From Molanna angustata (Eukaryota; Arthropoda; Insecta; Trichoptera; Molannidae): DNA of 64,000 nt. The position numbers and the translations under genes were made by a program. Positions 11,746 through 24,560 of this stretch are shown piece by piece; the first letter of the stretch is position 1; each line of letters begins with the position of its first letter. The notes beneath the pieces are model-generated. The model made no database searches. It was not told the DNA's origin and saw only the letters and a program-made list of their open reading frames with translations. The DNA lies in contig OY754969.1 in the NCBI GenBank assembly GCA_963576475.1, positions 25,192,318 through 25,256,317 of the forward strand. The letters are read 5' to 3'.

Positions 11746-13739
11746 GTACTAAATTATTATTAAAAAATGAAAGAACGTGTGCGATATTATGGTGTGGGTG
11801 GTAACGCAGAAGACGAAGGGGAGGGGGAGGAGTAAGTATTACCGTTAAGGCGAGCTAGTGAAAACATATTGAGAAGCGGTGAATTATTCAAAATTGTTTG
11901 ATTATTTCTAATTTTATCATTTCTGTTCAGAGCCTTCCTAATTTCTAGGGCTTCCAAATTCGTCTATATACTTTTTTTATTTCCGTGAAAATAAAAAATA
12001 ACATACTTACAATTGTTATATTTGTTTTCTGATAATTTTATCTCATTTTTGATGATGACTTACTAAATAATTGAAAAATGAATTATTTAATATTATCAAA
12101 AGTCACTGTCATAATTTAAGTGTATATCGTGATTTTATGCAAGTTATTTTATAAGGCTTCGGTCTTTTAGTTCATATTGGTTACTTAACCTTTGTATGGC
12201 TTCACAACATTTTAAAACTTTCATCTATTGATACGTACCTATAGGTACCTACCTGCTCACCGATTATATATTATAATTAAAATATGTTCAGTTACACAAT
12301 GTATGTAGAGGAATATAAGAATTATTAAACAAAATACGTCGTGGATTTGAGAACGTTGGTTTAGACTCGATGTTCAGTGTCGTTTTTCTGTTGTTAATAC
12401 GAATATGCATGCAGATAAAAAAAGGTTTAAACGTTTACGTGTGATAAAAAAATTGCATAATTAACATGATTTTTGCTTAGCGTCATTTTTCTCCAACTTC
12501 CCAGAAGGAAGAAGTAGGTACAGTGTGAGAATCGAAGCTTGGACGCTAGCACATAAGTCAAACAATTTACAACTATGCTTTGACGTTCGATATATACCTA
12601 ATCATTCATTCATACCATCACGGCCAATCCCATGACGTGTGGGGTAACCAGCGACCGGTGTGCGGATGTTCATCACCATAAAAAAAGGAAACACGACAAA
12701 TGCGTGTGTACCCACACACTAGTCACATCTCACCTAAAAAGGCAACATTCAGAATGTTTGGTGAATCTTATTGCTGAACTTTGTGAGATGATAACCTTAT
12801 AAATTGACAGAGTATATTACATAACCTTGTAAATTCACAGAATACATAACATAACCTTGTGCACAAATAAAATAAACAAAACAAAATTGATTGAGGAAAT
12901 AACAAAAAATTAAGCGAGATTAAAGATGAATACAATTATTACATAGAAAAAAAAATGAATAAGTAAAATAAATGAAAGAATTAAGATGCATATCTTTCAA
13001 TACTTATGTAAGGAATGTTATTTTGCCTGTTGCATTTTCGATTATGTACCCGGCTCTTATGAAAACGATGATATTAAAAAGATTGGAAGCACTATTCAGA
13101 CGATGTTTCACAGCAAAATCATAATTAATTGATGTACGACTGATTTAGGTAGGTACATTATGTAGGTTTTTTTATACATCCACAAACATAATGTAGAGAT
13201 TATTTTTATTCAAATTACTAGCCGTTTTAATTAACTCTAATGTTCTGGGGAAATATATTTCGGGTAGGTGCTTAGAGTGGCACCCACAATATTACAGTAA
13301 ATCTGTAAAGGTACCGCAGTAAAAATACCAATACAATTTTATGAACAAACCCGGGGTGTTTATTTAAGAAATTGTTTGGTTTTCACCTGGTCTCGGTGGC
13401 TACCGGCGGCGTCCGTTTTGCGGCGCTAGGAAATTGCCTATAAATTCAAGGTAATTTAGTGCCTGCCAAGTCAGAGTCGTCCTTACCTTCTACTGTTTAT
13501 TGGGTGTGGTGATTTCGCATATAGCTTAAGCGATTTATCACCTATAACAATACGATAACAGCGATTAATATAGAGCAATAGCGAATGATGATTTACGATG
13601 GCGCAGTTTTTCCATCAAACTAAAACACTACTTCTAATTTAAAACAACAGCTATAATTCGACTGGTTTTATCGTGATATTTCTTTTATCAAAATACAACT
13701 TAAATAGGTAAGAACCTAAAAATGACCTCCTCTGACGAA
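11746..13739. other. non-coding, mixed composition
   Basis: No gene recognised. A purine-rich patch lies at 11785-11833. A locally GC-rich patch at 13385-13440 (CACCTGGTCTCGGTGGCTAC, then GGCGGCGTCC) may be part of a transposon, but I cannot assign it. Confidence 0.35.
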
Positions 13740-14033
13740 AAGACTGACCTCCATACTATCCTATCCTGACATACATGCCTACATGTTTTGAGGGAGATCG
13801 CGATACCACTTCCACGCCGGCGACGCTATAGGACCCATTGGTCACATGTTTATAAAGAAAACGCTATAGGACCCATTGCCTACATGTTTTATAAATAAAA
13901 CAAAATATCTTAAAATATTAAATATTTATAAATTTTATAAATTTGTGGTGTTTATAGTTTGGTACGTATTATTCAACTGTACATATGATCGCCATCGACA
14001 GTTGGATCTCATGTGTTACATGCAACTAGTTTA
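13740..14033 (+). mobile_element. family Y element, 3' fragment with internal duplication
   Basis: It keeps the terminal part of family Y (GACTGACCTCCATACTATCC ... GTTACATGCAACTAGTTT). The block CGCTATAGGACCCATTG appears twice (near 13824 and 13861), a local duplication absent from the copies at 18.9 and 29.3 kb. Confidence 0.75.
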
Positions 14034-14234
14034 AGGTAATATTATTTTTAAATATATTAATAAACATTTATTGAGTCGAAAAGAAGTTAACATACAAATA
14101 CAAAGACATATATCAAAAAATAAAAAGAAAAACAACCATTCTGACTCAAAAGGACCATGCTCAGCTATGTTGCAGGAAGACAAGCCCCCCAGCAGCTGAT
14201 TTTCAGCATGATCCTATTGCTTATGTATGTATAT

Positions 14235-14350
14235 TAAACAAATTCATTTCATGTAATTGCTGAAATTTTTCCACACAAAATTTGAATACTTTTTGGGGTA
14301 ACATGGTAGTGAGTAGTATAGCATTAGCCTCAACTCACTCGTTTTTTCAT
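14235..14350 (+). repeat. repeat family X, 3' fragment
   Basis: Matches the last ~115 bp of the copies at 5.2 and 40.1 kb (AAATTCATTTCATG ... CTCAACTCACTCGTTTTTTC). Confidence 0.65.
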
Positions 14351-14429
14351 AATATCGACGGTAAAAAAATATTTATATTTAAATTCTACGAAACGAATCG
14401 AGTATGAAATGTTAAATAATTACATACCT

Positions 14430-15015
14430 ACATTCCATCACACACTGTGTCCCTCACGAGGTATTCAGAGAGAACCTAACGCCACATTTTCAATCTGGGC
14501 ACGCATCCCTTGTCTCGTCCACATTCATGCATCGTCTCATACATATTCGTCTGTTGTTCGCGCTTCAAATATTTATGTCTTTCAAAAAATCATTCACATG
14601 GTCTTCCCATTCCTGTTTTGGGCGGCCCCGACCTCTCATTCCATTCCTGTCCGCAGTGTATATTTTCTTGGTCGGGTGTTCCTCACTCATTTTCCCCATG
14701 TGTCCAAACCATCTCAATGTGTTCACTTTTATTCTACCAATGACATCTTTCTTAATTTAACATTCTTTCCTTGTGCCTTCATTTCTTACCCTGTCATACA
14801 GCGTTCTATCAAAAAGTCTTCTTAACGATCTTATTTCAACTGCATTTATTCTGCTTTCGTGCGACTTTTCACATGTCCAGGTTTCACTTGCATACGTCTA
14901 GATTGACACTATGATAGCATAATAAATGGCAACTTTGGCATCCTTTGATATATTGCGAACATAGATAACTGGTCTTAGTGCTCCATTCACTCTGTTTCCT
15001 GCCATAACTTTTCTT
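14430..15015 (-). pseudogene. decayed non-LTR retrotransposon 3' end (reverse transcriptase C-terminus)
   Basis: Reading the minus strand gives, with stops and frame breaks, ...YASETWTCEKSHESRINAVE..., RRLFDRTLYDRVRNEG, LRWFGHMGKMSEE, KKIYTADRNGMRGRGRP and RRCMNVDET. The SETWT block, the RWFGHM block and the GRGRP block are hallmarks of the end of RTE/CR1-type non-LTR polymerases. The same tail recurs at 52190-52500. The plus-strand ORF at 14409-14825 is its antisense shadow. Non-functional, and 5' truncated like most LINE copies. Confidence 0.75.
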
Positions 15016-15497
15016 TCGATATTAATATTCTTAATTATTAGATATTGTGGCAGAAATACCTACATCAAACATATGGTATTTCTGTCACAAGAAAATAATC
15101 ATGCAAAACAATTAAGAAAGGGTAATAACTCAAAGGTGTCACTTTCACTTTTTGATATAAAACAATAAATAATTCTGCATACTGACATACCCCTAAAGAC
15201 TGTTTACCAGGCGACAGTTCAATGACCCCTAATTGCCCAAACAATGGGGTATATAAACAAAGCAACAGGGGGTACATCATCTCTTTACCTGTCAAACTTC
15301 CTAGTGAAATCATCGACCTGCTAAAGTATTATACGCGTGTGAAAATTGTTATATTTATTAATTTATCAAAACTGTGTTCATGCTAAAATACAAATTTGTA
15401 AGTTGTCATTTCAAATTGTTATTTCTCATCTTTACTCTGTCTTTACCCTGTCTAAATTACTTTTACTTGATTGTGACTTGTTGGAACTTTTTATATT
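15016..15497. other. non-coding, unassigned
   Basis: The minus-strand ORF at 15065-15313 (82 codons) has no recognisable motif. It is less AT-biased than its surroundings and may belong to an unidentified transposon. Confidence 0.3.
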
Positions 15498-15702
15498 ACT
15501 AAATAGAGTTCACACTCTATTTAGTGAACAGTTTTCTGTTCTGGTGACCTCTCTTCCAACATGTCACAATAAGGAGTTCATTCTTTATTAAATTCGCTTC
15601 TGGAGTCTTAGAACATAGAACGTAACTAAGGTTTCTTTTGTTATATAGTAACCCCTCTGGTTACTAATTTAATCGACCTACCAATTTGGTAGGTCGATTA
15701 AA
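15498..15702. repeat. cluster of three perfect hairpins
   Basis: ACTAAATAGAGT pairs with ACTCTATTTAGT (12-bp arms, 4-nt loop) at 15498-15525. AGTAACC pairs with GGTTACT at about 15645-15663. TTTAATCGACCTACCAA pairs with TTGGTAGGTCGATTAAA (17-bp arms, single central base) at 15668-15702. No flanking gene explains them. Confidence 0.85.
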
Positions 15703-16054
15703 TGTTGGCCACACCGCCTTAATATAAATATTGTAAGGGAGAGGCGTTAAAATTGTGGAAATTTATTAAATAAAAATGTAGGTATCTTTGTTGAGTTAAA
15801 CTTCTTTGTTCCTTTTTTATCACTACTAGTATTAATTCACCTGAAGAAGAGTACGGTAAGTGGAAATCAACAAAGATAATGTGTTATTTTTTTTATTCTC
15901 ACATTATCTAAGAAATTTCTGTAATACCAGACTTGGCATTATTCTGTAACAATTGAATTCACAATCTTCATAGAAACAATTTTATATTCGCAAAGATAAA
16001 ATGAACGGTTACATAGTTCGTATAATATTTTTTTAACAATGTAGGGTACCAGCC

Positions 16055-16540
16055 CCCCTAGACAACGTGTCATTTAGCTCAAGAAAAGATAACTCAATGT
16101 ATGGAAGTTACAGTTATCACGTGACTGGCAACTCGCTTGCTGATAATTGGAGTGTACTATGTCCATAAAACCTTATTAAGAGATATGAGGGTTCAAAGTT
16201 TAAAAAATATATTTTTTAAAAACATTTATTAAAGTTCAGTTATCAAACACAATATCAATAATACACCAACAGTATGATTATTTTGCAAAATATTATCAAA
16301 TTCTGATCATTTGTCCCTTAAACAAAAAAAAAATAACTTATGCGAAAAATAGGATAATAGGCAACAAACTGAATGTTTTTTTAACGGATATAGTGCATAA
16401 AATATACAAAAATGTATCTGCATTGTCAGTTTAAAAAAAGTAAAAATTGGACATAGTATACTCCAATCCTCAGCAAGCGAACTGTCACTTCCATACATTG
16501 ATTTATCTTTTCTTGAGCTAAATGAAACGTTGTCTAGGGG
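16055..16540. mobile_element. inverted-repeat MITE
   Basis: The left arm 16055-16164 and right arm 16449-16540 are inverted copies: CCCCTAGACAACG at the left edge, CGTTGTCTAGGGG at the right. They share the inner blocks GAGCTAAATG/CATTTAGCTC, AATGTATGGAAGT and TACTATGTCC. The left arm has about 18 extra bases. The spacer of about 280 bp has no ORF of note. Confidence 0.8.
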
Positions 16541-18900
16541 TATTTTCTCTTTAGCCATGATGTAAAATTGGTATATCAAAGATGTTCATTAGTAATAAAT
16601 ACAAGTAAGTTTGATATAGCAAAATGTTTAAAAAGAGAATAATTCGTTTCAGTATTATTTCCGTGTGGTTATATGTGTTTTAAAAATCCGAAAGGGAATT
16701 TTAAATTTCCCTCGAGAGAGATAAATTCCATTCTAAATGGCATTTTTTTTCCTTTGAGCATTAGCGAACATTTGTTTTCTCTTGCAGTCTCTCCAATAGT
16801 GGATACACAAGATATCTTCCGACTATTCAAAATATCTTTGCTGGTAAAACGTATTGCTGTCTCGTTTTGCATCGAGGAAACTCGGAGAAGAAGAAAAAAA
16901 CAAATAATCTTGTCGGTATGTCTTACTTAACCGATGTATCGTTTATTCCTACATGCGTGTATGTGATTTTGTCACTATTTTCGTTTAAAAACGCTGATTC
17001 GTAATAAAAAAAAATTTCCTCATTCTAATTTCCCAAAAGATTTCGCACACAGAACATTCGGCAGTGGATGTTGCGTAAGAAATGTTTTTTCACACACGTA
17101 CTTTTTAAGTTTTTATACTTCATCCGCAATTCTTGTTTTCATCTCATTTTTGTAATAAAACCAGGTAAAAACAGAACAAAGAAAACACTCAAATTATTTT
17201 TAAGCGTATACTTAAATTGTATTTATTAAGAAAAATCATAACTAAGTATTATAATTATAAAATATGAAAAAGTACCTAAAATGGATTTAAATATATACAT
17301 TTTACTTCTCAATCAAATTTTATAGAGAGCTGAAGTTTTCATCAATCGATGATTTATAAAATATACACAAAAGTATCGTCATGCTTCTTGTACTTGGATA
17401 ATAAAGCCTTGAAAATAATGATTAAATTATATCTTTTCTTCTGTTATCTGTGCAGTTGCTATATGTATACAGGAAGTTAATTAACTACTTCTCAAATCTG
17501 GTAAATTTGAAGAGTATCTGCAAGTGAATGGATGCAATCCAAATTCGAGTATGAAAGTGTGATCTGGGCAACCTATCAGAGAAAGTATTTTGAAATGCTC
17601 GAAATGTTCAGAGGAACTAAATTTTAAGACGAATAATGCTCATCGAAAATGCATTACCGAGATCTACGTCAAGATTGTGCCATTTTTAACCTCTTCAATC
17701 ATTCGCTTATGAATGGTTTTTAAAATTATTGCATATCGTGATTAAAAGGTTTCCAATACATTACATATATTCAATTTATTAACATATAGCCCGCCAAACG
17801 TAAAATTCTCTGAAGGCTACTTTAATTAAGGATTATTATAATGTGTCCGTCCGTCCATTGATTCAAATTCGAAATATGTTTTTGTTACCCACGAAAAATG
17901 GCAGAGAATAAAAATGATTAACTATGAAAGAGAAATGAATGTTTTCGATATTAATGATCTCGAAAATACTGGAGGTAAGCATTACGAGTGGTACTTTTAT
18001 GTTTTTCATTTAAGTAACAAAATTATAAACATTGTTATTCAAGATAATTTTTCTGCTAAAATATACATAATTTGAATACAGACTAAATTATGTTTTCTGA
18101 AATGTTAACTAGTAGGAGGTCATCCAAACTAACAAAAATAAACAGAAAAAATACCTCTAGAAGGTAAAACTAAGTACGTACATTAAATTTAAGATATCAG
18201 ATAATTTTAATGATCAAAAAATTTTTTTTTTTATTTTATTTTTAAGTTACACAAACAATATTATATAGTTTGATTACATGGATTAATAATATTTAGGATA
18301 CATCAATTATCTAAATCTAATGTCAATTACATGTTTCAAATACATTTTTGTTTGTGTGTGTAGTGTAAGTAGTATAAATGATATAAATAAATATTTCTGA
18401 TTAGTTTTACTCTCCACATTTTATATCCGGCGCTGAAGGTACCAAAGTGTAAAGCAATAAAATAACATAATATCTTTTTGTTATGATAAATTCAGAAAGA
18501 GCAAAAAATATCCAATACAATAAATATAAATTAACATACATAAGTGATACAACATACATATCATGATGACTGTGTACAATAGTTTAGTTTCAGATTTTTA
18601 AAATGCAAATAGGTAGGTAAAAACTATATGTTTCCTGTGAAATATTATAATAATATGTTATCTATTTGTAATGAAACTTATATAAATAATGTGATAAAAA
18701 AAATAGTAATTTTAAAAAATTAACGTTCTTTCAATCCCACCCTACATACCTTAATATAAAATTAGGAATAAAATAATATCTAAACAACATAATCATCGTG
18801 TTTTTCACTCAATCTCTAAGTTGCACTTTAACTTTACTTCTGACATTTAAATAAACATATATTTCTCGCTAAAAAGTACGTTTTGTGACTTTTGAACGAA
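16541..18900. other. non-coding AT-rich stretch
   Basis: Overlapping ORFs on both strands near 16669-16930 share no recognisable domain. Nothing else is supported here. Confidence 0.35.
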
Positions 18901-18907
18901 AAATTTT

Positions 18908-19747
18908 CCAACTGTCGATTCGTTCATGAGAATTCAATTCTCTGAATGAATCGACATTATCCAACTGTCGATTTTTTCAGGAGAACTTTGTTCTCTTAAC
19001 ATATCGACAATGTTTCAAGCCAGGATACGCGAGAATTGTATGCAGGGTCTACTTTTTTCACGGCTTTACCAACTTTGAAGTCAACAAACACCAACTTAGA
19101 GACTTCGCAGCATATATGTTCCATATATGGATTTACTCAAAATTCGGAGTAGAACATTTCGTGTGTGTGTGTGTGTGTCCCTTACAACTTTTGATCCGCT
19201 CAATTTACAGAGCCCAAAATTTCAGAATATATAAACAGTTATGGGCCTACAAAACTTTTGTACTCAGAATTTTGAATTTTGGTTTCAGTATCATTTTTTA
19301 TTAAGAAAAATATTTTTTTATGATAAATTTTTGAGTTTAACTGCCTATATTTCCAAATATTTTAAAAATATCGAAAAAGCCGAAACACCCCAACTAGATA
19401 ATTTAATTTTCTATAAAAAATATTAATATTGTACAAGTACAATTTTATAAAAATTGAATTTAGTGACGACATCGCTTCATACAATTTGTATGGCAGTCGC
19501 CTATACACAATATGTAAGAAGACTTAATAGTTTGATACTTAAATCTCCAAACATAAAGGAAAAAAGGACTAACCTCCATACTATCCTATCTTGACATACA
19601 TACCTAGGTACATGTGTTGTATAGAAAATCAAATATCTTAAAATATTAAATAATTTGTATTTATGGGTTTATAGTATGGTACTTATTCTTCAACTATACG
19701 TACTATCGCTATCGACAGTTGGATCTCATGTGTTACATGCAACTAGT
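18908..19747 (+). mobile_element. family Y element, near full-length
   Basis: It starts with two successive hairpins built on the same theme (CAACTGTCGATTCGTTCATG at 18909 and CAACTGTCGATTTTTTCAGG at 18962) and ends in CTATCGACAGTTGGATCTCA and GTTACATGCAACTAGT. Both ends carry the CAACTGTCGA / TCGACAGTTG motif in inverse orientation, so the element has short terminal inverted repeats. A (TG)n tract sits at 19159-19177. No coding sequence. Confidence 0.8.
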
Positions 19748-20399
19748 AGTATGAAAAAAATAGTAAGTATACGAAAGTCCCCCTAGATATCAGGATGTAC
19801 CTACTCGTAGTTAATTTGTTCGCGAATCGATGTACATATTTGTTCATACGGAAAACGGCAAATTACCGTGAAAAATTTCTACGAAAATTGTTGAAAAGAT
19901 AAAAAAACCCATAATAAAATATTAAGAAGTAGATTTTTTATTTGTCTAATTAACTCACTAATCGCAAAAGAAGCGATATTCAGAATATTTAACCTTTAAA
20001 GTTTTCTAATTTATGATTGGTGCTGGAACAAAAAAATAAATATCCACAAATTGGTCAATGGACAGGGACACAGAAGAGTGTGAGAGGGATCTTACTCATG
20101 TTTTGAGATGACGGATCTCACTCATGTCCTTATATCAACCAACACATGTATGTACATATGTACAATACGCATGGACTACATTTTGACTGACTAAATACTT
20201 GCACAGCTACTCATTTTGAATAGGTATTGCCTCAGAACAGGATTTTGCGTAGTGAGGCAATATATCCATGTACCTAATATATATTTGATATATATTGTAT
20301 TTTTTATTAATATTTTTATGTAATTACGACTTATGTAATTCTTTTTTATTTGGAAATAAAACAACACCAACATACATATAAATGTACATATAATGTATG

Positions 20400-20609
<210 letters not shown>

Positions 20610-20707
20610 GCTTCATACACAAATCTCTCTCCATCCCTCTATCTCTGCTTGAGATCTCTTCAAGGATACCTATGAGTACGTACTTCTGTCTGCTGCATTC
20701 TGCTTCC

Positions 20708-20874
<167 letters not shown>

Positions 20875-21219
20875 AATAAATTACGCACAAAAATATTGTG
20901 GTAGGGATATTTTCGGAGTTTACTAGCTGACTAATTTTAAACAATTTTCGATTCTTATACTTGCTTCGGCAGTGTGTGTACATAAAATGTACATATGAAT
21001 ACTCAAATTGGAACGATTCATTGTATTATGTATCCCAATTTAATTTGATTCTAACCTCAAATGAGATATTTATTAGGACTTGTTTCGAAGCGACCGATTT
21101 TGTGAAACTATGTCGGTAGTTGAACCCTTTGAATAATCTTATAAAGAATTTAGAAGAAAAATGTTTTCATGTAATATTTTTGTGTCGCTAATAAAATAAA
21201 TTATTTTGTTTATTTTCAG

Positions 21220-21446
21220 TTTCACTCCAAGGACAGAGAAACTCCCAATTACCCAGTAAGTTTACTGGTTTCCTGCTGGTGGCAGAGCCCGAATCAAGGG
21301 ATCCAATCGCTGACGCGTTTGCTGTAAACCACAAACCTACAGAAGTGGGCACTTTTCAAACCCTCGGAGACTCCCTGACAAAATACAGTGAGAAATGTCC
21401 CAATGCTGTCACCCATGCCAGTTCCTTGCCAAAAAGCGAAGTTCAG
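21220..21446 (+). CDS. Spon1: F-spondin exon: C-terminal part of the reeler domain begins
   Basis: F-spondin is a secreted extracellular-matrix protein with an N-terminal reeler domain, a spondin-N domain and several thrombospondin type-1 repeats. It acts in axon guidance and cell adhesion in vertebrates. This 227-nt exon follows a TTTTCAG acceptor and ends at CAG|GTGTGT. The first two bases complete a split codon (G|TT, Val), so the preceding exon must end in phase 1. The 75 full codons start SLQGQRNSQLPSKFTGFLLV and pass through VGTFQTLGDSLTKYSEKCP, typical of the middle of a reeler domain (the GFLL strand, then the conserved Cys). The open frame ends in phase 0 and continues into 36467. 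The upstream exon with the signal peptide is not found in the window. Confidence 0.93.
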
Positions 21447-21914
21447 GTGTGTTATTTTATCTAAATTATCATGACCTTTTTATGTAGGTATACTTCAAGG
21501 ATGAAAAAACGACAAAAGGTTTTTTTCTGTTTCGTTGTGTAAAAGCATTGTCATGTAGGTATAATTCTTGATATCATAACCCTCGAGTATAAAAAAATGA
21601 AGTTTTTGTTTACTTAAGATGTGCATAAGCACAAAAAAGTTCTAAATATTAAGTTTAAATCAAGTAAATAAAGCTTTTTGTACTCAAAATTCGTCAAAAG
21701 ATAAAAAACAAATATTTGTTTGAAATTGAATTGGAAAAAATATTAGATTGGAAAACGAAGGACTCATTTGTACTTGAAATGAAATTTTCTGGTATGTATG
21801 TATATATTAATATAAAATCGATTCCTTCTAACAAAAATACATATTTTTATATGATACAAGAAACTTCAATGATTATTATTAAATTTATAACTTCATCTAA
21901 ACATAGTTTATATT

Positions 21915-22055
21915 GTCGGCCTTCGTGGCTCAGTTGGTTAGATATCTGACTGCTGAGCCAAAGGTCCCGGGTTTCTATTCCCGGTGGAGACACAGTTTTT
22001 AATTGTGTTTTCAGTCTGGATCTGTGAGTCTCCAGAATGTGGCAACTCTTTATCT
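21915..22055 (+). mobile_element. SINE-A (tRNA-like head), copy 1
   Basis: The head GTCGGCCTTCGTGGCTCAGT with GGTTAGATATCTGAC gives an A box, and GGTCCCGGGTTTCTATTCCC a slightly damaged B box (pol III type 2 promoter). The body CAGTTTTTAATTGTGTTTTC, GTCTGGATCTGTGAG and CCAGAATGTGGCAACT follows. Shared with copies at 31.2, 36.2, 47.1, 55.0 and 57.2 kb. The 3' part is shortened. Confidence 0.9.
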
Positions 22056-23464
22056 TATTTCCTGTCATTTTTCATAGAGTATAAAGCAGACATTTTTTTT
22101 AATGTTTTCTGTACTTTTGGCAATTACATGTTTTATTTGAATGAGTCATATTCAACATTGTAGGTGACCTTTTAATATAAGTATCATATAATATTCCATT
22201 AAAAAGTAGTTTCAAACATATACACACACTACAAGTAATTTTACACATTTAATTGTTAGTGTTTTCAGTTTAATATTCAAACAATAAATTGGATAATTGC
22301 ACACGTATAAACAATTTAATATATGATTTAATTTATAATGATTATAACTCTCTAAAAATAAAATTGCTAATATGAACAGTAGATAGCATATGCTTAACTT
22401 GAATGAAGCTATAACGTGTTATGTACAAAATGGAAACGATGTTGATAATATTAAACTGAATGCAAACATTTAAGTAAAATACATAAACCATAGGGATGGT
22501 GAGTGTATTTAAGTGATTGATGTCTCTAAACATACAAGTTAGATAAACATAATTTACTCTGTTATGTATTAACTCGTTTTGAAGTGGATTTGTCGTCAAA
22601 CATATCTCCCAATAAAATAAACAGTGCTGTGGTTCTCAAAATAATAATAATAATTATTACATAACGTATATACATAAGTACTTTTACCAATATATTATAT
22701 AACGTAGATACTATCCTCCACAAATGTTCGCTCTATCAAGAGATGTGCTCATTTCGGATTGAATAGATTATAACGAATAATGTTAGCAACAAGGTTCACA
22801 GAAAAATACAGGAAAATTCAATAAATAAAATGACACTGTTTATCTATAATCAAAGTTGTAGATATAAAAATGTTCTTAATTATGTTAAATAGCCAAAGAA
22901 AAAAATTACTGGCAAATTTTTATAACATATTTGACAACTTCAACAACTACACCCAGAATGCTTTTGTGTATCGTGCGTTAAGGATAGCTGTCACCTCCTA
23001 TTTCTAAGTACTTTATTTTTTTATTATTTCATGATTTATTTATGATAAAATCAGCGTTTTGGTGATTTTTTATAATGTGTAACTCTCTATCAACCAACAA
23101 ATAAATCTTAGAACTATTAAAAGAAGATTTAATTAAGAAAGAATATACTCAAACACAAAAAATATTCTAGGAAAATATTTTACGTAAAGGTCGTTTTTAT
23201 CACAGAACATCAATACTTTTAGCATTGTAGAGGGTTTATATTTGAAAAATATATAATATTGACCCAGTCACTACTTTGGTAGTTTCGTAGAATCTCAGTT
23301 AGACAATACTCCTTTGGAATGTTTTCTTATCAAGAAAGCCATTTAATATATTTTCTTTATATGGCAAAGCTTATTTAAATTACACAGAGTGGTCAGTTTT
23401 TAGTGCTTTTGATAAACACTGCTTGCATTCTCTACGGCTAACATAGTAGTTACTAAAAAAACGT

Positions 23465-23605
23465 ATATCGAATTATTTTTTCTATTGCATGTATGTAAAC
23501 ATTGGATTTTTTTCCCTGTCACAGGGTGTCGACAGGGAAATATCATTTGACTCCCGACTGTGAAATAAATCTAATGTTTGCGTATATACAAATAAAAAAT
23601 ATTCG
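23465..23605. repeat. head-to-head inverted copies of the end of repeat family Z
   Basis: The end block of family Z (compare 48385-48443: GACAGGGA...ATCCAATGTTTGCGTATATG) appears inverted at 23465-23520 and direct at 23530-23605. The two meet at CCCTGTC-acagggtgtc-GACAGGG, forming an imperfect palindrome. Confidence 0.7.
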
Positions 23606-23649
23606 ACAAATTAAATTTAAAGATATAACTTTGTACTAACCACGTTTTT

Positions 23650-23712
23650 TGGTTGAAACGATGCGACCGGTTTCGGAACTAACCGTTCCCTCATCAGGCT
23701 AACTTTCAACTG
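23650..23712 (-). ncRNA. hammerhead-ribozyme-like motif, copy 2
   Basis: The minus strand reads CTGATGA, then stem GGAAC-GGTTA-GTTCC, then GAAAC. Outside it, GTTGAAA (5') can pair with TTTCAAC (3') to close stem I. An extra G between the core and stem II is a deviation to test. Confidence 0.5.
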
Positions 23713-23957
23713 AAACAGAATGTGACGACGTGCTTACAAGAAATCTATGGGGGCGGAGGTAGAGGTAGGGTGGGGGTACTTAGGGTTGGGTCTTGTGCAG
23801 GGTGGGTCCGATTGGCTGAAGGATTAGAAGTAAAAGGAAACATATTTAATAATGGACTGAAAGATTAATTTAACTGATTGTTTATTATGTTCTGTTTTGA
23901 ATTAATACCCCATAAGCAAGTGACGACGTGCTTGTAAGCACGTCGTCACATTCTGTT

Positions 23958-24021
23958 TCAGTTGAAAGTTAGCCTGATGAGGGAACGGTTAGTTCCGAAA
24001 CCGGTCGCATCGTTTCAACCA
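23958..24021 (+). ncRNA. hammerhead-ribozyme-like motif, copy 3
   Basis: Identical core to copy 2, on the plus strand within the right arm: CTGATGA near 23975, stem GGAAC/GTTCC, GAAAC near 23998, with GTTGAAA upstream and TTTCAAC downstream as a possible closing stem. Confidence 0.5.
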
Positions 24022-24084
24022 AAAAACGTGGTTAATACAAAGTTATATCTTTAAATTTAATTTGTTAAATATGAACCACAAAGT

Positions 24085-24560
24085 TAACATTCAAACATTT
24101 GAAAAAAAAAATATTCGATTTACATACACATTGGTAATAGGTAAACAAGCCAAAAATGAATTAATATTTCTGGCGCAGTTCAGGAGTGACATCTGTGCGA
24201 GACACCGTCACCTCATTTATAAGGAATGTTGCTTTCATTGTTTACAAATAAACCAATCTCTTAATAGATGGCATTACAAAAAGGTTTCTTCGTTAGTTCA
24301 TAGATGACAATAGTAATAATATCCTATTTTCAAGTGATTAGTTACTCATTATTCAAATATATAGAACTTTCAAAATTTGCATTGATAAGGGAACTCAATA
24401 AGAAAGCAGAATTGGCGAACGTTGCTCAAACGCATTAAGTGATCACGTAAACCAGTCGATGACAGGTCGTAAACCCTGTAGGTACCTTGAGTTCCTGGTT
24501 CTTCTATAGTGTTCCAACTTCGTCTCTATTGAGATGCTAAAAACTTCGTCATAAATAATT
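24085..24560 (-). repeat. repeat family Z, inverted copy
   Basis: The reverse complement matches 48098-48443 in order: TCAATAGAGACGAAGTTGG, GAACCAGGAACTC, TACGACCTGTCATCG, AGGGAACTCAATAAG (as read here), TATATAGAACTTTCAAAATT, AGATGGCATTACAAAAAGG, TTTGTTTACAAATAAACC. The 81-codon ORF at 24062 is inside it and not a gene. Confidence 0.75.

Larger units (their letters stand above)
23606..24065. mobile_element. 135-bp inverted-repeat element with hammerhead-like motifs (Penelope-related?)
   Basis: Arms 23606-23740 and 23931-24065 are inverse copies with one difference noted (ACTAACC versus ATTAACC). Each arm carries a hammerhead-like core. The right arm begins inside a 30-bp palindrome (GTGACGACGTGCTT, gt, AAGCACGTCGTCAC at 23920-23949). 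The ~190-bp centre is G-rich at 23745-23815 and non-coding. It lies between fragments of family Z. Confidence 0.8.

Noticed and set aside
14409..14825. 138-codon plus-strand ORF
   Set aside because: Antisense of the LINE tail whose sense reading carries the known C-terminal blocks.
16669..16930. Overlapping 67- and 85-codon ORFs on opposite strands
   Set aside because: No recognisable motif, no splice or promoter context.
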